IMG/VR virus record: IMGVR_UViG_3300037346_000220
Coordinates: 1 to 64,000 of that record
Source of the DNA: a virus
DNA length: 64,000 nt
Strand: one strand, 5' to 3'
Shown here: positions 8,342 to 16,406 of the stretch, one piece after another
Layout of the letters: every line of letters starts with the position of its first letter
Numbering within the stretch: position 1 is the first letter of the stretch
Made by a program: the position numbers and the translations under genes
Notes under the pieces: model-generated
The model's database searches: none
What the model saw: only the letters and a program-made list of their open reading frames with translations
What the model was told of the DNA's origin: nothing

Positions 8342-8551
8342 ATGATAATTTCATCACTGAAACAAATGGATAGCATAGTAAAGAGCAACAGGAGCCTCGC
8401 CTGGGACGGTTGGGACGTAGTAAAGAGGGTTCCTGCAGCAACTGCATGGAAGTCTCCTAGCGGAGTGTTCGTGAAAAATAGGTGGTACCTTCAGAATAGG
8501 TTCAAGCTTATGGAGAACGGATGGAAGATCCCAGATAAGCTTGTGGGCTAA
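8342..8551 (+). CDS. Small basic hypothetical protein
   Basis: The 69-residue protein is rich in Lys and Trp (AWDGWDVVKRV, NRWYLQNRF, NGWKIP). ATG 8342 is preferred over GTG 8333 because the AGG at 8331-8333 fits only the later start. The stop overlaps the whiB ATG by one base, so the two genes are translationally coupled. Function unknown; the repeated W-x(n)-V/F layout could be a small nucleic-acid or peptide-binding fold. Confidence 0.5.
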   Translation: MIISSLKQMDSIVKSNRSLAWDGWDVVKRVPAATAWKSPSGVFVKNRWYLQNRFKLMENGWKIPDKLVG

Positions 8552-8841
8552 TGGCAGACAAGAACGCATGGAAAGACAGCTCAGCTTGCGAAGCTTATGA
8601 TGTTAACTTATTCTTTGATAAGTATGAAGAGAATGAACAGCTACGTCCAGCAATAGAGAACGTCTGCGCTGCTTGTCCAGTAAGGCGTGAGTGCTTTGCT
8701 AATGGAATATCAAACAAGGAGTATGGAGTTTGGGGAGGTATCTACCTTGAGAAAGGTAAAATATCTAGAGAGTTCGGCAGGCATCGTAATAAAAAAGCTT
8801 GGGCGCAAGTCTGGAAAAAGCTAACGATGGATGGGACATAG
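8551..8841 (+). CDS. whiB: WhiB-like iron-sulfur transcription factor
   Basis: The four conserved cysteines (C13, C39, C42, C48) that hold the 4Fe-4S cluster are present, followed by the beta-turn GVWGG (59-63) and a basic C-terminal segment. Wbl proteins are restricted to actinobacteria and their phages and act by binding the primary sigma factor. Known phage members can repress host whiB genes or affect superinfection. This is the best host marker in the window. It is also a candidate factor for the unusual promoters described below, which is only a hypothesis. Confidence 0.93.
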   Translation: MADKNAWKDSSACEAYDVNLFFDKYEENEQLRPAIENVCAACPVRRECFANGISNKEYGVWGGIYLEKGKISREFGRHRNKKAWAQVWKKLTMDGT

Positions 8842-8842
8842 G

Positions 8843-9088
8843 ATGTATACTTCCGAAATGAAGAGAGCCTTCAGATCTCTAGACAGCCACTGCCCTAGGG
8901 GCTTTTCCCTTAAGGTAATGGACAATGAGCACTTCTTAACAATAGCAGCAGAAGAGAAAGTTTTTATGAAGCTACCCTCAGACCTAAAGAGATCTGCCAT
9001 AGAGTATATGTCTAGGGTTAAGAAAGCTCTAGAGGATAACGGTGCTATTGTGCTGCTTATCAGAGAAGGTGGGAAGGAGGAGCTATGA
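8843..9088 (+). CDS. Hypothetical protein downstream of whiB
   Basis: The 81-residue protein is basic at the N-terminus (MYTSEMKRAFRSLDSHC) with a helical SDLKRSAIEYMSRVKKALED segment. ATG 8843 follows the whiB stop; an in-frame ATG at 8831 would overlap it. The 3' end overlaps the next gene (ATGA). Function unknown. Confidence 0.5.
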   Translation: MYTSEMKRAFRSLDSHCPRGFSLKVMDNEHFLTIAAEEKVFMKLPSDLKRSAIEYMSRVKKALEDNGAIVLLIREGGKEEL

Positions 9089-9246
9089 GCAAAGAGTTAA
9101 GTGAAGCCCAGGTAGAGGTTGTGACCTCGTTACTGAACCATGGAGCCAAGACAGAAAGAGAGCGAATTCTTTTGATAGTAAATAACCTTGAAGATCAGAT
9201 AGACAAGCACTCGTTGTTGTCTGCGATTGACGAAGGTATATCATGA
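9085..9246 (+). CDS. Small helical hypothetical protein
   Basis: The 53-residue protein has an excellent GGAAGGAGG site before the ATG and ATGA overlaps at both ends, so it sits in a tight run 8843-9088 / this / 9243-9632. It contains TERERILLIVNNLEDQID, likely one amphipathic helix. Function unknown. Confidence 0.55.
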   Translation: MSKELSEAQVEVVTSLLNHGAKTERERILLIVNNLEDQIDKHSLLSAIDEGIS

Positions 9247-9632
9247 TAGATATCATCTTACAGACCACGGCCATAACTTTAGTGGCCTCGTTGACATCCG
9301 CATTCGTTGTCATAAAGCTTAAGCTTAATAAATCCAGGGAAGAGATCAAGGCAGAGATGTCTAGAAGCTTTCTTCTGATGGATGAGCTAGGTAAGGCTAA
9401 CGACCGAGAAGCCCAAGCAAAGCTTGAAAAAACAGATGGTTTCGTAAAGTTTTTATCAGATTCACGTGACTGGTCATTTACTTACATCGAGAATGTCCAG
9501 CAGGCTATTCAGGGATTAGTCAAAGCCATGAAAGCAAATGACAAAGCTAAAATCCTCGAGTCCTATAATGAGCTACAAAATTTTCTTCCAACGGAAGAAG
9601 ACTCAAATAAAAAACAAGGAGACACAAAATGA
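9243..9632 (+). CDS. Membrane-anchored coiled-coil protein
   Basis: One N-terminal membrane helix (about residues 3-25) is followed by a charged helical domain with many Lys, Glu and Ala. It overlaps the putative holin gene by 4 bases. The layout resembles a holin partner or spanin-like lysis protein, but no lipobox or signal-arrest motif is clear. Function inferred from position only. Confidence 0.55.
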   Translation: MIDIILQTTAITLVASLTSAFVVIKLKLNKSREEIKAEMSRSFLLMDELGKANDREAQAKLEKTDGFVKFLSDSRDWSFTYIENVQQAIQGLVKAMKANDKAKILESYNELQNFLPTEEDSNKKQGDTK

Positions 9633-10012
9633 ATAAAGCTATGATTGAATCATATCTTCGTAACCTGTTAGGAGTTTTCCTAGCATTGGTAACAACTACA
9701 ATGGCAAACGTTGGAGCTACGTCTCCAATCGCCTTTGGCACAGGGGAGTGGCTACTAGTGGCTAATGGTGTGTGGGCAGCAGCAATCCCAACACTAATTC
9801 GTTACCTAAATACCAAGGACCCTTCGTTTGGTCGCATTGCTGAGGGCGTAGCCCTGGAGGTAAGCAAGAGGCTAGCAGCAGAAGCAAAAGCTGCAACAGC
9901 AGCCAAGAAAGCATCTGAAGCACTCGTAAGAAAAGAAGCCTTAGCAGCAAAAGCAGAAGCAAAAGCAGAAGCGGTAGCAGCAAAAGCAAAAAAGGCTGTC
10001 CCTTCCAAGTAA
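9629..10012 (+). CDS. Putative holin
   Basis: The 127-residue protein has two predicted membrane helices (about residues 10-28 and 40-58) joined by a short loop, then a long Ala/Lys-rich helical tail (78-127). Size, topology and basic C-terminus fit class II holins. AAGGAG lies 7 nt before the ATG. It is the last gene before a clear terminator and lies a few genes after the endolysin, which supports a lysis role. Confidence 0.65.
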   Translation: MNKAMIESYLRNLLGVFLALVTTTMANVGATSPIAFGTGEWLLVANGVWAAAIPTLIRYLNTKDPSFGRIAEGVALEVSKRLAAEAKAATAAKKASEALVRKEALAAKAEAKAEAVAAKAKKAVPSK

Positions 10013-10031
10013 ACAGTTGAAGATTAAGATA

Positions 10032-10062
10032 GGCGGATCACTATTGTGGTCCGTCTTTTCTT
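10032..10062 (+). terminator. Rho-independent terminator after the holin
   Basis: GGCGGATCAC and GTGGTCCGTC form a 10-bp stem with two G-U-type pairs around TATT, followed by TTTTCTT. It ends the block that begins near the endolysin. Confidence 0.75.
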
Positions 10063-10066
10063 ATGC

Positions 10067-10232
10067 TATAATAGAAGAGTCCTCATACAGGGCAAGGATT
10101 AGCCACTTTAGGATGACTAGTTACCATTTTTATATCGGGTTACGCCATGGTTGCTGTATGGGGACATTCCTATACTATAATCTGCTAGACTAAGAGGTAG
10201 ACGTAAGTCTAAAACTTAAGAAAGATTGAGCA
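10067..10232 (+). promoter_or_regulatory. Promoter region and long leader before the GT61 gene
   Basis: Two -10 elements are visible: TATAAT at 10067-10072 with a TGC extension, and TATAAT at 10176-10181. The leader holds a TAGAC/GTCTA hairpin with a GTAA tetraloop near 10199-10212. It also holds a possible 26-codon reading frame (ATG 10113 to 10193) with only a weak ribosome site. I do not see a tRNA or a known riboswitch here. Confidence 0.5.
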
Positions 10233-11303
10233 ATGACACTTCACAGGCAAACCCCTTATCTTAAGCCAGAGTACAATGATCCTAGGCCAGATCACGTATC
10301 CCTGAACATCATGAAAAAAGAGCTAACCTTTAACATGGATAAGCTCTTTGAATTATCCTCTACTGAGGGAGTGATTATCAGTGACGTAAAAGAAGATTAT
10401 GTAGAACCTTACGATTACGTTTTCCTGGGGCAAGACGTAAAGATAGTTTCGGTAATAGCACCATCTTTGAGCCACATAATAGAAGACACCCTTTCGGATT
10501 TACTCAGAATGGCCTCCTGGTTCCCCAAGTCAGAGATTGTGTTCGTTGATAATGGAATAGAAAAGGCTAAGCATCATGAGCCAAGAGAAGGATTGCTAAG
10601 GAATAACTCACTATTGGATTCTCTCGAAAAAGCCTTAGTATTGCAAGGTCATAGAGTTAGTTACATTACAGCAAGCGAGAAGACCAGGGTATCAATAGAC
10701 AACTTCGTAATATCTAGCCCCTCCAGGTCACCTCATGGGGATTTCAAAGGTTTCTTGCAGAAGTTCTTTGGACTCAGGTTAACCTCAGAACTTTTTAGAT
10801 CTACATTCGTAACTGACCATGCAGACCCCACAGAGAAAATCTATGTCAGCAGGTCAAAGACCACACCAAGAGATGTGAGTGTCAAGAATAGTCCACACGC
10901 AGATAACTCTTTCATCCTTGACGATGTAAGGCTTTACAATGAGAAGCTGCTAGAAGAATATTTTAAGTCCTTGGGGTTTGTCATTGTTTATGCAGAGGAG
11001 TTTGAGTCCTATGAGGATCAGGTTAGGTTCTTTGCCTCGGCTAAAGTGATAGCAGGAGTAACAGGCGCAGGCTTGTGGAATGCCTTGTTCATGAAAAGTG
11101 GAGGTTTAGTCTTAGAGATATCTACCCCATTGGCAACTTCAGATAATGGGTCCCCAATGGTTGACTATCACCCTCACTACGCCACCTTGGCCTACGCAAT
11201 GGGGATGAACTATCTAGCTATTCCTTCTAGTCTAAGACACGGTAGCGAAATTGTAGACAAAATAGAAAATAATCTTTTTTTAAGAAAGTCACTAGAATGT
11301 TAG
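10233..11303 (+). CDS. Glycosyltransferase family 61-like protein
   Basis: The 356-residue protein has the DUF563/GT61 pattern in its second half: KIYVSRSK, YNEKLLEEYFKSLGF, a YEDQVRFFASAKVIAG strand-helix, GVTGAGLWNALFM and LVLEIS. GT61 enzymes transfer xylose, arabinose or GlcNAc to glycans or proteins. It is followed by kinase and nucleotidyltransferase genes that could supply an activated group. No membrane segment is visible, so it should be cytoplasmic. Confidence 0.8.
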   Translation: MTLHRQTPYLKPEYNDPRPDHVSLNIMKKELTFNMDKLFELSSTEGVIISDVKEDYVEPYDYVFLGQDVKIVSVIAPSLSHIIEDTLSDLLRMASWFPKSEIVFVDNGIEKAKHHEPREGLLRNNSLLDSLEKALVLQGHRVSYITASEKTRVSIDNFVISSPSRSPHGDFKGFLQKFFGLRLTSELFRSTFVTDHADPTEKIYVSRSKTTPRDVSVKNSPHADNSFILDDVRLYNEKLLEEYFKSLGFVIVYAEEFESYEDQVRFFASAKVIAGVTGAGLWNALFMKSGGLVLEISTPLATSDNGSPMVDYHPHYATLAYAMGMNYLAIPSSLRHGSEIVDKIENNLFLRKSLEC

Positions 11304-11334
11304 TTCGTGGACTCTTGTGGTGTATACTTGTCTT

Positions 11335-12177
11335 ATGGAATATATAACTAGAAGCTTCACAAAAATCTCGGTAGAAGATTTTATAGTAACAAAAACATCC
11401 ACCAACGTAGATAAGCTCAAATCTGAGTATGCTTACTACCAAGAGATTCCAGAGACCTACCATATCTTCTTCGCAGTAGGAAGAGACTTTAAAGAAGGTC
11501 TTGATTCCTGTAGTTACATCATGAACCTAATTCCAGGCAACGACTTTGGACATCATTATGCCCACGACACTCTGACGTATAACATGGTGCAAGGCCTTTT
11601 CCCAAGAATAGATGAGTTCAAGTCACAGACTTATACAGAGATAGAGCTCCCAATGCTATTTTCTAAATCTCATGACCTAATCGTAAACAAAGCTAAGGCA
11701 AGGTCAGAGGAACTATCTATATTATCATCTGGGAAGTATGACACCCTCACCGAGGACTACGTAGCAAGAATAAGAAAAGCTTTTGAAAGCTTATTCATGA
11801 ATAAAAGAAAAACCTTCCGAACTGTCTTATCTCACGGAGATCTATGCTTCTCCAATATCCTTGAAGACACAACCTTTATCGACCCCAGAGGCGTCGAGAG
11901 CATGCACTTAGACGAGTACTACGATCTAGCAAAGCTAAGCCAAAGTATTCTAGGTGGTTACGACTTTATCGTTCATGGTAAGGATATAGTCATAGACGAA
12001 GAGCTTAAGGAAATCTTTATTTCTTTCTTAGAAGAAAAAGAAATCTGCTATGACCTTCTTAGGCTATATGAAGCATCCCTGTTTCTTTCTATGTGTCCTA
12101 TTCATTACGAAAATACTTCTCATGTAGATCAATTTCTGACTAGGGCAGGGGAGATTCTTACAGAGATAGGTCATTAG
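11335..12177 (+). CDS. APH/choline-kinase-like phosphotransferase
   Basis: The kinase signature is clear: Brenner motif H167-G-D169-L...N174 (SHGDLCFSNIL), then the metal-binding D183 in IDPRG and DEYYDLAKLS. This is the fold of aminoglycoside and choline kinases. The N-terminal lobe is short and lacks an obvious conserved Lys, which is common in such phage versions. A TATACT -10 (11323-11328) ends 6 nt before ATG 11335, so the mRNA is predicted to be leaderless; the in-frame GTG 11317 lies upstream of this -10. It is directly coupled to the nucleotidyltransferase gene. Confidence 0.75.
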   Translation: MEYITRSFTKISVEDFIVTKTSTNVDKLKSEYAYYQEIPETYHIFFAVGRDFKEGLDSCSYIMNLIPGNDFGHHYAHDTLTYNMVQGLFPRIDEFKSQTYTEIELPMLFSKSHDLIVNKAKARSEELSILSSGKYDTLTEDYVARIRKAFESLFMNKRKTFRTVLSHGDLCFSNILEDTTFIDPRGVESMHLDEYYDLAKLSQSILGGYDFIVHGKDIVIDEELKEIFISFLEEKEICYDLLRLYEASLFLSMCPIHYENTSHVDQFLTRAGEILTEIGH

Positions 12178-12860
12178 TGAACATCCTATTACTGATGTCT
12201 GGAGAAGGATCTAGATTCTTTGATAGTGAATACACTCTTCCAAAGCCCTTAATTATAATCGATGGCAAGCCAATGTATCAGCTGGCCCTAGAAAGCCTAG
12301 GTCTAAAAGGGGAGCTGATTCTTGTCTCCAGAAAAGGTTTTGGATTATCCTTAGTTGACTGGGGAATGCCCACTACGATCATCGAGGTAGAATCAACGAC
12401 ATCTGGGCCAGCCACGAGTGCCATGTTAGCAGAAGATCTAATAGACAGTGACGTGCCACTAGTAATCCTTAATGCTGACCAGATAGTTGAATGGGACTCC
12501 TCAATATTAAAAGACATCACTACCGATGGGGCATTACTTCTTTTTAAATCCTCTGGAACCCGATGGTCATATGCTGATGTGGTGGGGGATAGGATCGTAA
12601 AGGTTGTAGAAAAACAAGAGATTAGTCATAATGCCCTAGCAGGAGTCCATTACTGGAAGAGAGGTAGTGACTTCGTAAGGTACGCAAAGAGAATGTTTGC
12701 GGCTAGAGACAGCTACCAGGGGGAATACTACGTTGCCCCCGTATATCAGTATGCCCTCAATGATGGTTTAAGCATATCCCCAGTCTTTGTAGATCGGATG
12801 CATGACTTGGGTACTCCAGAAGCCTTAAAAATATACACCAAAACTCTTAACGAGTCATGA
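12177..12860 (+). CDS. Sugar or alcohol-phosphate nucleotidyltransferase
   Basis: The 227-residue protein starts at a GTG that overlaps the kinase stop. The N-terminus LLMSGEGSRF...LPKPLIIIDGKPM is the nucleotide-binding and KP motif of NTP transferases; NADQ near residue 100 supplies the metal-binding Asp, and VEKQEISHNALAGVHYW matches the later active-site strand. It is close in length to LicC and short GlmU/RfbA-type enzymes. With the kinase it forms a plausible two-step route to a CDP- or NDP-activated group; the substrate is unknown. Confidence 0.78.
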   Translation: MNILLLMSGEGSRFFDSEYTLPKPLIIIDGKPMYQLALESLGLKGELILVSRKGFGLSLVDWGMPTTIIEVESTTSGPATSAMLAEDLIDSDVPLVILNADQIVEWDSSILKDITTDGALLLFKSSGTRWSYADVVGDRIVKVVEKQEISHNALAGVHYWKRGSDFVRYAKRMFAARDSYQGEYYVAPVYQYALNDGLSISPVFVDRMHDLGTPEALKIYTKTLNES

Positions 12861-12872
12861 TATAATATATAC

Positions 12873-13142
12873 ATGTCAGAAAACTTAGATAAGCAGTCCC
12901 CATGCTGGGATGGATACGTCCAACGAGGTATGAAGCCAGGAGCAAACGGTAAGCAAGTCCCAAACTGTGTACCTGCAACGAAGTCATACAGCGGAGACGA
13001 AGATGATGCCCCAGAGGGATATCACCGCATGCCAGATGGATCATTGATGGCTAACGAGGACCATGAAGATGACAAGTCATTGTTTGCAGGATTGGGAAAA
13101 GACTTTACACGATCAAAGAGTTTGACAGAAATCTTTAGATAA
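12873..13142 (+). CDS. Small acidic phage protein
   Basis: The 89-residue protein has CWDGYVQRGMKPGANGKQVPNCV, a segment found in many phage structural or capsid-associated proteins, and an acidic middle. A TATAAT -10 (12861-12866) ends 6 nt before the ATG, so the mRNA is predicted to be leaderless. The 3' end overlaps the convergent oxygenase gene by 8 bases. Function unknown. Confidence 0.6.
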   Translation: MSENLDKQSPCWDGYVQRGMKPGANGKQVPNCVPATKSYSGDEDDAPEGYHRMPDGSLMANEDHEDDKSLFAGLGKDFTRSKSLTEIFR

Positions 13143-13716
13143 AATCAATATTAATAGCTACCCGAAAGTCTGACTCAATAGGCGCACTTGGCGCATGGTA
13201 AATATTACCATCAAAGACTACAGCCTTACCAGCTTCTGGGGTAACAGCTTGGTCAATGGTAAAAGTTTCAGGAGCTTTCTTACCCTCCTGGTATTTTTCG
13301 TTAAATAGGTAGGTATCACCATCAGCGTCATTTATATAGTACAGGAAGACCTTATGCTCTGCATCGGAATCAACGTGAGGCATCTGCCACTTCCCTAGAC
13401 TATCTTGGTGAGCTCTAGAGACGAAGTTTATCTTTATCCTCTGAACTTCTCTGCATTTAATTCCATGCTTATTCATAAATGAGTTTAGCAAGCTCACGAT
13501 CTTAGGTCTAAAGGGGTGATTTGGCCCAACGATAGACACCATCATGGGGTGCTCATATACCTTGTCGCCTTTGTCAGTAGCAAAGCCCCGATCCTCATCA
13601 ACAATGTTGCTGGCAGGAGCAAAGATCCACTGGAAGTAGGGGTGCCATCCGAGAACAGCAGCGGAGATTTCATTCTTTAGGTCTTGGTTTCCAAAATCTT
13701 TATCAACAGTAATCAT
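13135..13716 (-). CDS. 2OG-Fe(II) oxygenase
   Basis: H114-x-D116 (MPHVDSD), H174 (IYHAPS) and R185 (DFRVAIN) give the complete iron and 2-oxoglutarate site, with GDTYLF and AGKAVVFDG strands between. It resembles procollagen- or phytanoyl-type small oxygenases found in phages. It is read leftward and overlaps the HNH gene by 4 bases, so these two form an operon. Confidence 0.78.
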   Translation of the reverse strand: MITVDKDFGNQDLKNEISAAVLGWHPYFQWIFAPASNIVDEDRGFATDKGDKVYEHPMMVSIVGPNHPFRPKIVSLLNSFMNKHGIKCREVQRIKINFVSRAHQDSLGKWQMPHVDSDAEHKVFLYYINDADGDTYLFNEKYQEGKKAPETFTIDQAVTPEAGKAVVFDGNIYHAPSAPIESDFRVAINIDFI

Positions 13717-13961
13717 TTTTTACTTCTCATATCTCTCTCGTAAGTTCTTTCTTTGTGGCAATTGGAACAGACTACATCACACTTCTTTACTTCATTCCAT
13801 GCAGCATCTTCACCAAACTTCTTCAAAACTCTGTAAACAATGTCAATCTTCTTAAACTCTGGTCTGTGATCAAACTCAAGAATATAGTGAGGGTACTTAA
13901 CTAAACAATCAAAGCACCCTGCGGCCTCCTTGTATGCTTGAAACTCTGAGAATATGGACAT
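13713..13961 (-). CDS. HNH-type endonuclease
   Basis: The 82-residue protein has C16-x-x-C19 and C65-x-x-C68-H69 zinc knuckles around LEFDHRPEFKK, whose D31-H32 pair is the core of the HNH catalytic site, and the typical CDVVCSNCHKERTYER ending. Free-standing HNH proteins in phages are often homing nucleases; this one has no visible intron or intein next to it. A TATAAT -10 (13970-13975) lies 8 nt before the ATG. Confidence 0.85.
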   Translation of the reverse strand: MSIFSEFQAYKEAAGCFDCLVKYPHYILEFDHRPEFKKIDIVYRVLKKFGEDAAWNEVKKCDVVCSNCHKERTYERDMRSKK

Positions 13962-13981
13962 GTACTATAATTATATCATTA

Positions 13982-14545
13982 TCAGTCGTGAAAACCTATA
14001 GATATTGAGCATCTGGGCATTAAACTTTTAACACTATGAACAACACCACTAGGAATGTAAACCATGTCACCAGGCCTGATAGTCCAAGACTCTTCTACCT
14101 CTCCGTAATAGGCTGTCCACAGAGTTTCTCCAACACACTGGAAGAACATTCCGTCTACAGGGTCAGAGTGAATTGTCGCAGACATCATGGTTGGGGTAAA
14201 GTCTCTGGGCTTTTTCTGTGGATTAGATGATGTAAACTTTTGGTAGAAGTTATCGGCTTCGGCTGGGATCGAATTGTTAACGCTGTTCTCAAAGTGCGTG
14301 ATAGCCAAGACAGCTATTAGATCTCCAGGGTGCCTTTCGTTTGCCATGGATAAGAGGTCATCAAAGACTTCCGTCAGAGCCTCGGCACTGTCTACATTAA
14401 ATGTCGCAAAGGATGACCAGCTAACCGATTCTTTTTCCTGGGCAGCATCAAACAAGGATTCAAAATCTGACCATGAGGGAAGGACTTCTGCTAACCCCCT
14501 ATCTACGAATATTTTGCTTTCTTCTTTTGCACTAAAAATGTCCAT
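13982..14545 (-). CDS. Cupin / JmjC-like oxygenase
   Basis: The C-terminal half has H126-x-D128 (TIHSDPVDG), PGDMVYIPSGVVH with H170, and R178 near the end, consistent with a cupin-fold 2-oxoglutarate oxygenase of the JmjC-like group. The N-terminal 115 residues are helical. A TATACT -10 (14552-14557) ends 6 nt before the ATG, facing away from the promoter of the SDR gene. The substrate is unknown. Confidence 0.65.
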   Translation of the reverse strand: MDIFSAKEESKIFVDRGLAEVLPSWSDFESLFDAAQEKESVSWSSFATFNVDSAEALTEVFDDLLSMANERHPGDLIAVLAITHFENSVNNSIPAEADNFYQKFTSSNPQKKPRDFTPTMMSATIHSDPVDGMFFQCVGETLWTAYYGEVEESWTIRPGDMVYIPSGVVHSVKSLMPRCSISIGFHD

Positions 14546-14551
14546 AGGTCT

Positions 14552-14579
14552 AGTATATCATCACCTTCTGAGGTATAAT
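14552..14579. promoter_or_regulatory. Divergent pair of leaderless promoters
   Basis: TATACT on the minus strand (14552-14557) lies 6 nt before ATG 14545, and TATAAT on the plus strand (14574-14579) lies 7 nt before GTG 14587. The two -10 elements are only 16 bases apart, so the two genes probably compete for polymerase or share a regulator. Confidence 0.65.
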
Positions 14580-14586
14580 AGTAATT

Positions 14587-15507
14587 GTGAAAAACATTCT
14601 GGTAACTGGTGCTGCAGGCTTTGTCGGTATGCATACTGTAAGAATGCTCCATAACTTAGGCTATAGCGTTAGAGCTTTAGATAACAAGAAAAATGTAGAC
14701 ACTTCTCAGTGGCCTATAGGAGTTAACTTTATTAGTCAAAGCTTGTTGGAGGATGACGTCTCTCCTCATTTTGAATGGGCGGACTACGTAGTTCACCTCG
14801 CAGCTTTAGCAGGTATGAAGCAGGGTATCTTTAATCCCTATGGGTCAATGCAGAACAACCTAAAGGCTACAGAGATAGTTTCTCTTCTATGCCTCAGGTA
14901 CAATGCAGGACTGTTCTTCTCCTCTACTTCCGAAGTCTATGGTCTTTGTCCAGACGTCCCATTGAGGGAAGACTCTACAAGGATCCTGGGAGGCACGGGG
15001 GATAACCGCTGGGGATACGCAGAGTCCAAGTCCATGTCTGAGCGGTTGCTACTCCTAGACGCAAAAGAACACGGACTAAAAGTTAAGATAGGCAGGCTAT
15101 TCAATGTCGCTGGCCCAGGACAGTCTGGAGAGTATGGGATGGTTATGCCAAGGTTTATTCATGCTGCCAAAAACGATAAGAGCCTTTACGTATATGGCGA
15201 TGGAACGCAGACAAGGTCTTTTTGTCATGTATCAGATACGGTCCGAGGAATATGTGAAGTTATCTTAAAGGGTAAAATAGGGGAAGTGTATAACGTAGGA
15301 AACCCCACAGAGGTCTCCATAAACAACCTTGCCTCAACTGTGATAAGGATGTCGAACTCTCACTCAGACGTAAGGTACAAGGAGTATGAGGAAGTGTACC
15401 CTGGATATACAGAGATTAGCAGACGTGTGCCAGACATCAGCAAGCTTAAGGCTCTAGGCTGGAGCCCAGAGTTCAGCCTTGGTGATATTATCAGGGACCT
15501 GTTATGA
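14587..15507 (+). CDS. NAD-dependent epimerase/dehydratase (extended SDR)
   Basis: The 306-residue protein has the Rossmann motif VTGAAGFVG at the N-terminus, a catalytic Ser region (FFSSTSEVYG), Y-x-x-x-K in YAESK, and RLFNVAGPGQ and RSFCHVSDT segments typical of NDP-sugar enzymes such as UDP-glucuronate decarboxylase, GalE or RmlB. It starts at GTG. Its 3' end overlaps the glycosyltransferase by 4 bases, so it probably makes the donor sugar for that enzyme. Confidence 0.85.
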   Translation: MKNILVTGAAGFVGMHTVRMLHNLGYSVRALDNKKNVDTSQWPIGVNFISQSLLEDDVSPHFEWADYVVHLAALAGMKQGIFNPYGSMQNNLKATEIVSLLCLRYNAGLFFSSTSEVYGLCPDVPLREDSTRILGGTGDNRWGYAESKSMSERLLLLDAKEHGLKVKIGRLFNVAGPGQSGEYGMVMPRFIHAAKNDKSLYVYGDGTQTRSFCHVSDTVRGICEVILKGKIGEVYNVGNPTEVSINNLASTVIRMSNSHSDVRYKEYEEVYPGYTEISRRVPDISKLKALGWSPEFSLGDIIRDLL

Positions 15508-16391
15508 GTATCTTTATATCAATTGCCTCATACGAAGACCCAACTCTGGTGAGAACAATCGAGAGAGCTCTTTGGAGGTCAAACAACCCCGAAGATTTGG
15601 TTTTTGGATTGGGATTGCAGTACGAAGAATTGCCAGACCTATCTTCACTTCCCCAGAGTCAGCTAAGGATCCTTTCCTGGAATCCAAGAACTAGGCCTGG
15701 GATAGTCAAAGTGCGTTACGAGATCTCTCAACTTTTTAAAGATGAAGATTACTTCTTGATGATAGACTCTCATATGCAATTTACTCAAGGTTGGGACACA
15801 AAACTCGTATCTGTCATAAAAGAATTGCAGGAGTCTACTAAGACCTACAAAGTTATAGTGTTTCCTTTAGGGCTATACGGAAAAGAGGCTATGTCCTCTA
15901 GGTTCAGAATTGAGCAAAGGACTTCCAAAAAGCTTCCTCTTAATGTAGCTGCCCAACCAGTAAATGGTAGGTACATACCAGAAAAGGAGATAGAGAAGAT
16001 TTCCTTTATGAGGGTAGGGCAGATATTCTTTGACGGTAGGTTTATCAAAGAGGTGGGGCTAGACTCTAGGTCTCAATACAATCAGGAGCAGGCATACCTT
16101 GGCTATAGGGCTTACCTTTCAGGTTGGGACACTTACCAATACCATCAGGACCTTATGACCCACGATGATTCAATCTATGTTGCGTCAATTGATCAGGTAA
16201 AGGCCAAGGAGTTTGGGGCAGTTCCAGAGATCGACGACAGTGATGAAGACATGACGATGGCTTATATATATAATACGGGGCCATACGCAATCCCCAACGC
16301 AGAAAGAACTCCAGACGACTTCTGGTCAGCAAACAGATCTTTCTTTGAGTTTACACGTGCCAAGGCATTGCTAGACAAGCACAATCATTAG
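15504..16391 (+). CDS. GlcNAc-type glycosyltransferase (GT60-like)
   Basis: MSIFISIASYEDP at the start and D88-S-H90-M (FLMIDSHMQF) as the DxD-like metal site match the GlcNAc-transferase family (PF11397). QEQAYLGYRAYLSGWD and a downstream HDD are also typical. Eukaryotic relatives glycosylate hydroxyproline on Skp1. That is notable here because several P4H-like oxygenases are encoded nearby, but the link is inference. It is coupled to the SDR gene. Confidence 0.82.
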   Translation: MSIFISIASYEDPTLVRTIERALWRSNNPEDLVFGLGLQYEELPDLSSLPQSQLRILSWNPRTRPGIVKVRYEISQLFKDEDYFLMIDSHMQFTQGWDTKLVSVIKELQESTKTYKVIVFPLGLYGKEAMSSRFRIEQRTSKKLPLNVAAQPVNGRYIPEKEIEKISFMRVGQIFFDGRFIKEVGLDSRSQYNQEQAYLGYRAYLSGWDTYQYHQDLMTHDDSIYVASIDQVKAKEFGAVPEIDDSDEDMTMAYIYNTGPYAIPNAERTPDDFWSANRSFFEFTRAKALLDKHNH

Positions 16392-16406
16392 TGGTATACT
16401 TTAGAT

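Noticed and set aside
9762-10008. Leucine- or alanine-rich leftward frames opposite the holin
   Set aside because: They are shadows of the Ala/Lys-rich holin tail (GCN AAR repeats) read on the other strand.
10079-10232. tRNA or riboswitch in the leader before the GT61 gene
   Set aside because: I looked for an acceptor stem and T-arm and found none. Only one short hairpin and a possible 26-codon frame are visible.
13713-13961. HNH gene as part of an intron or intein
   Set aside because: The neighbouring oxygenase and cupin genes are intact and not split, so there is no sign of a group I intron or intein boundary.
14036-14654. Rightward frames across the cupin gene and the divergent promoter
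   Set aside because: They run antisense to the cupin and across the start of the SDR gene, with translations lacking any domain.
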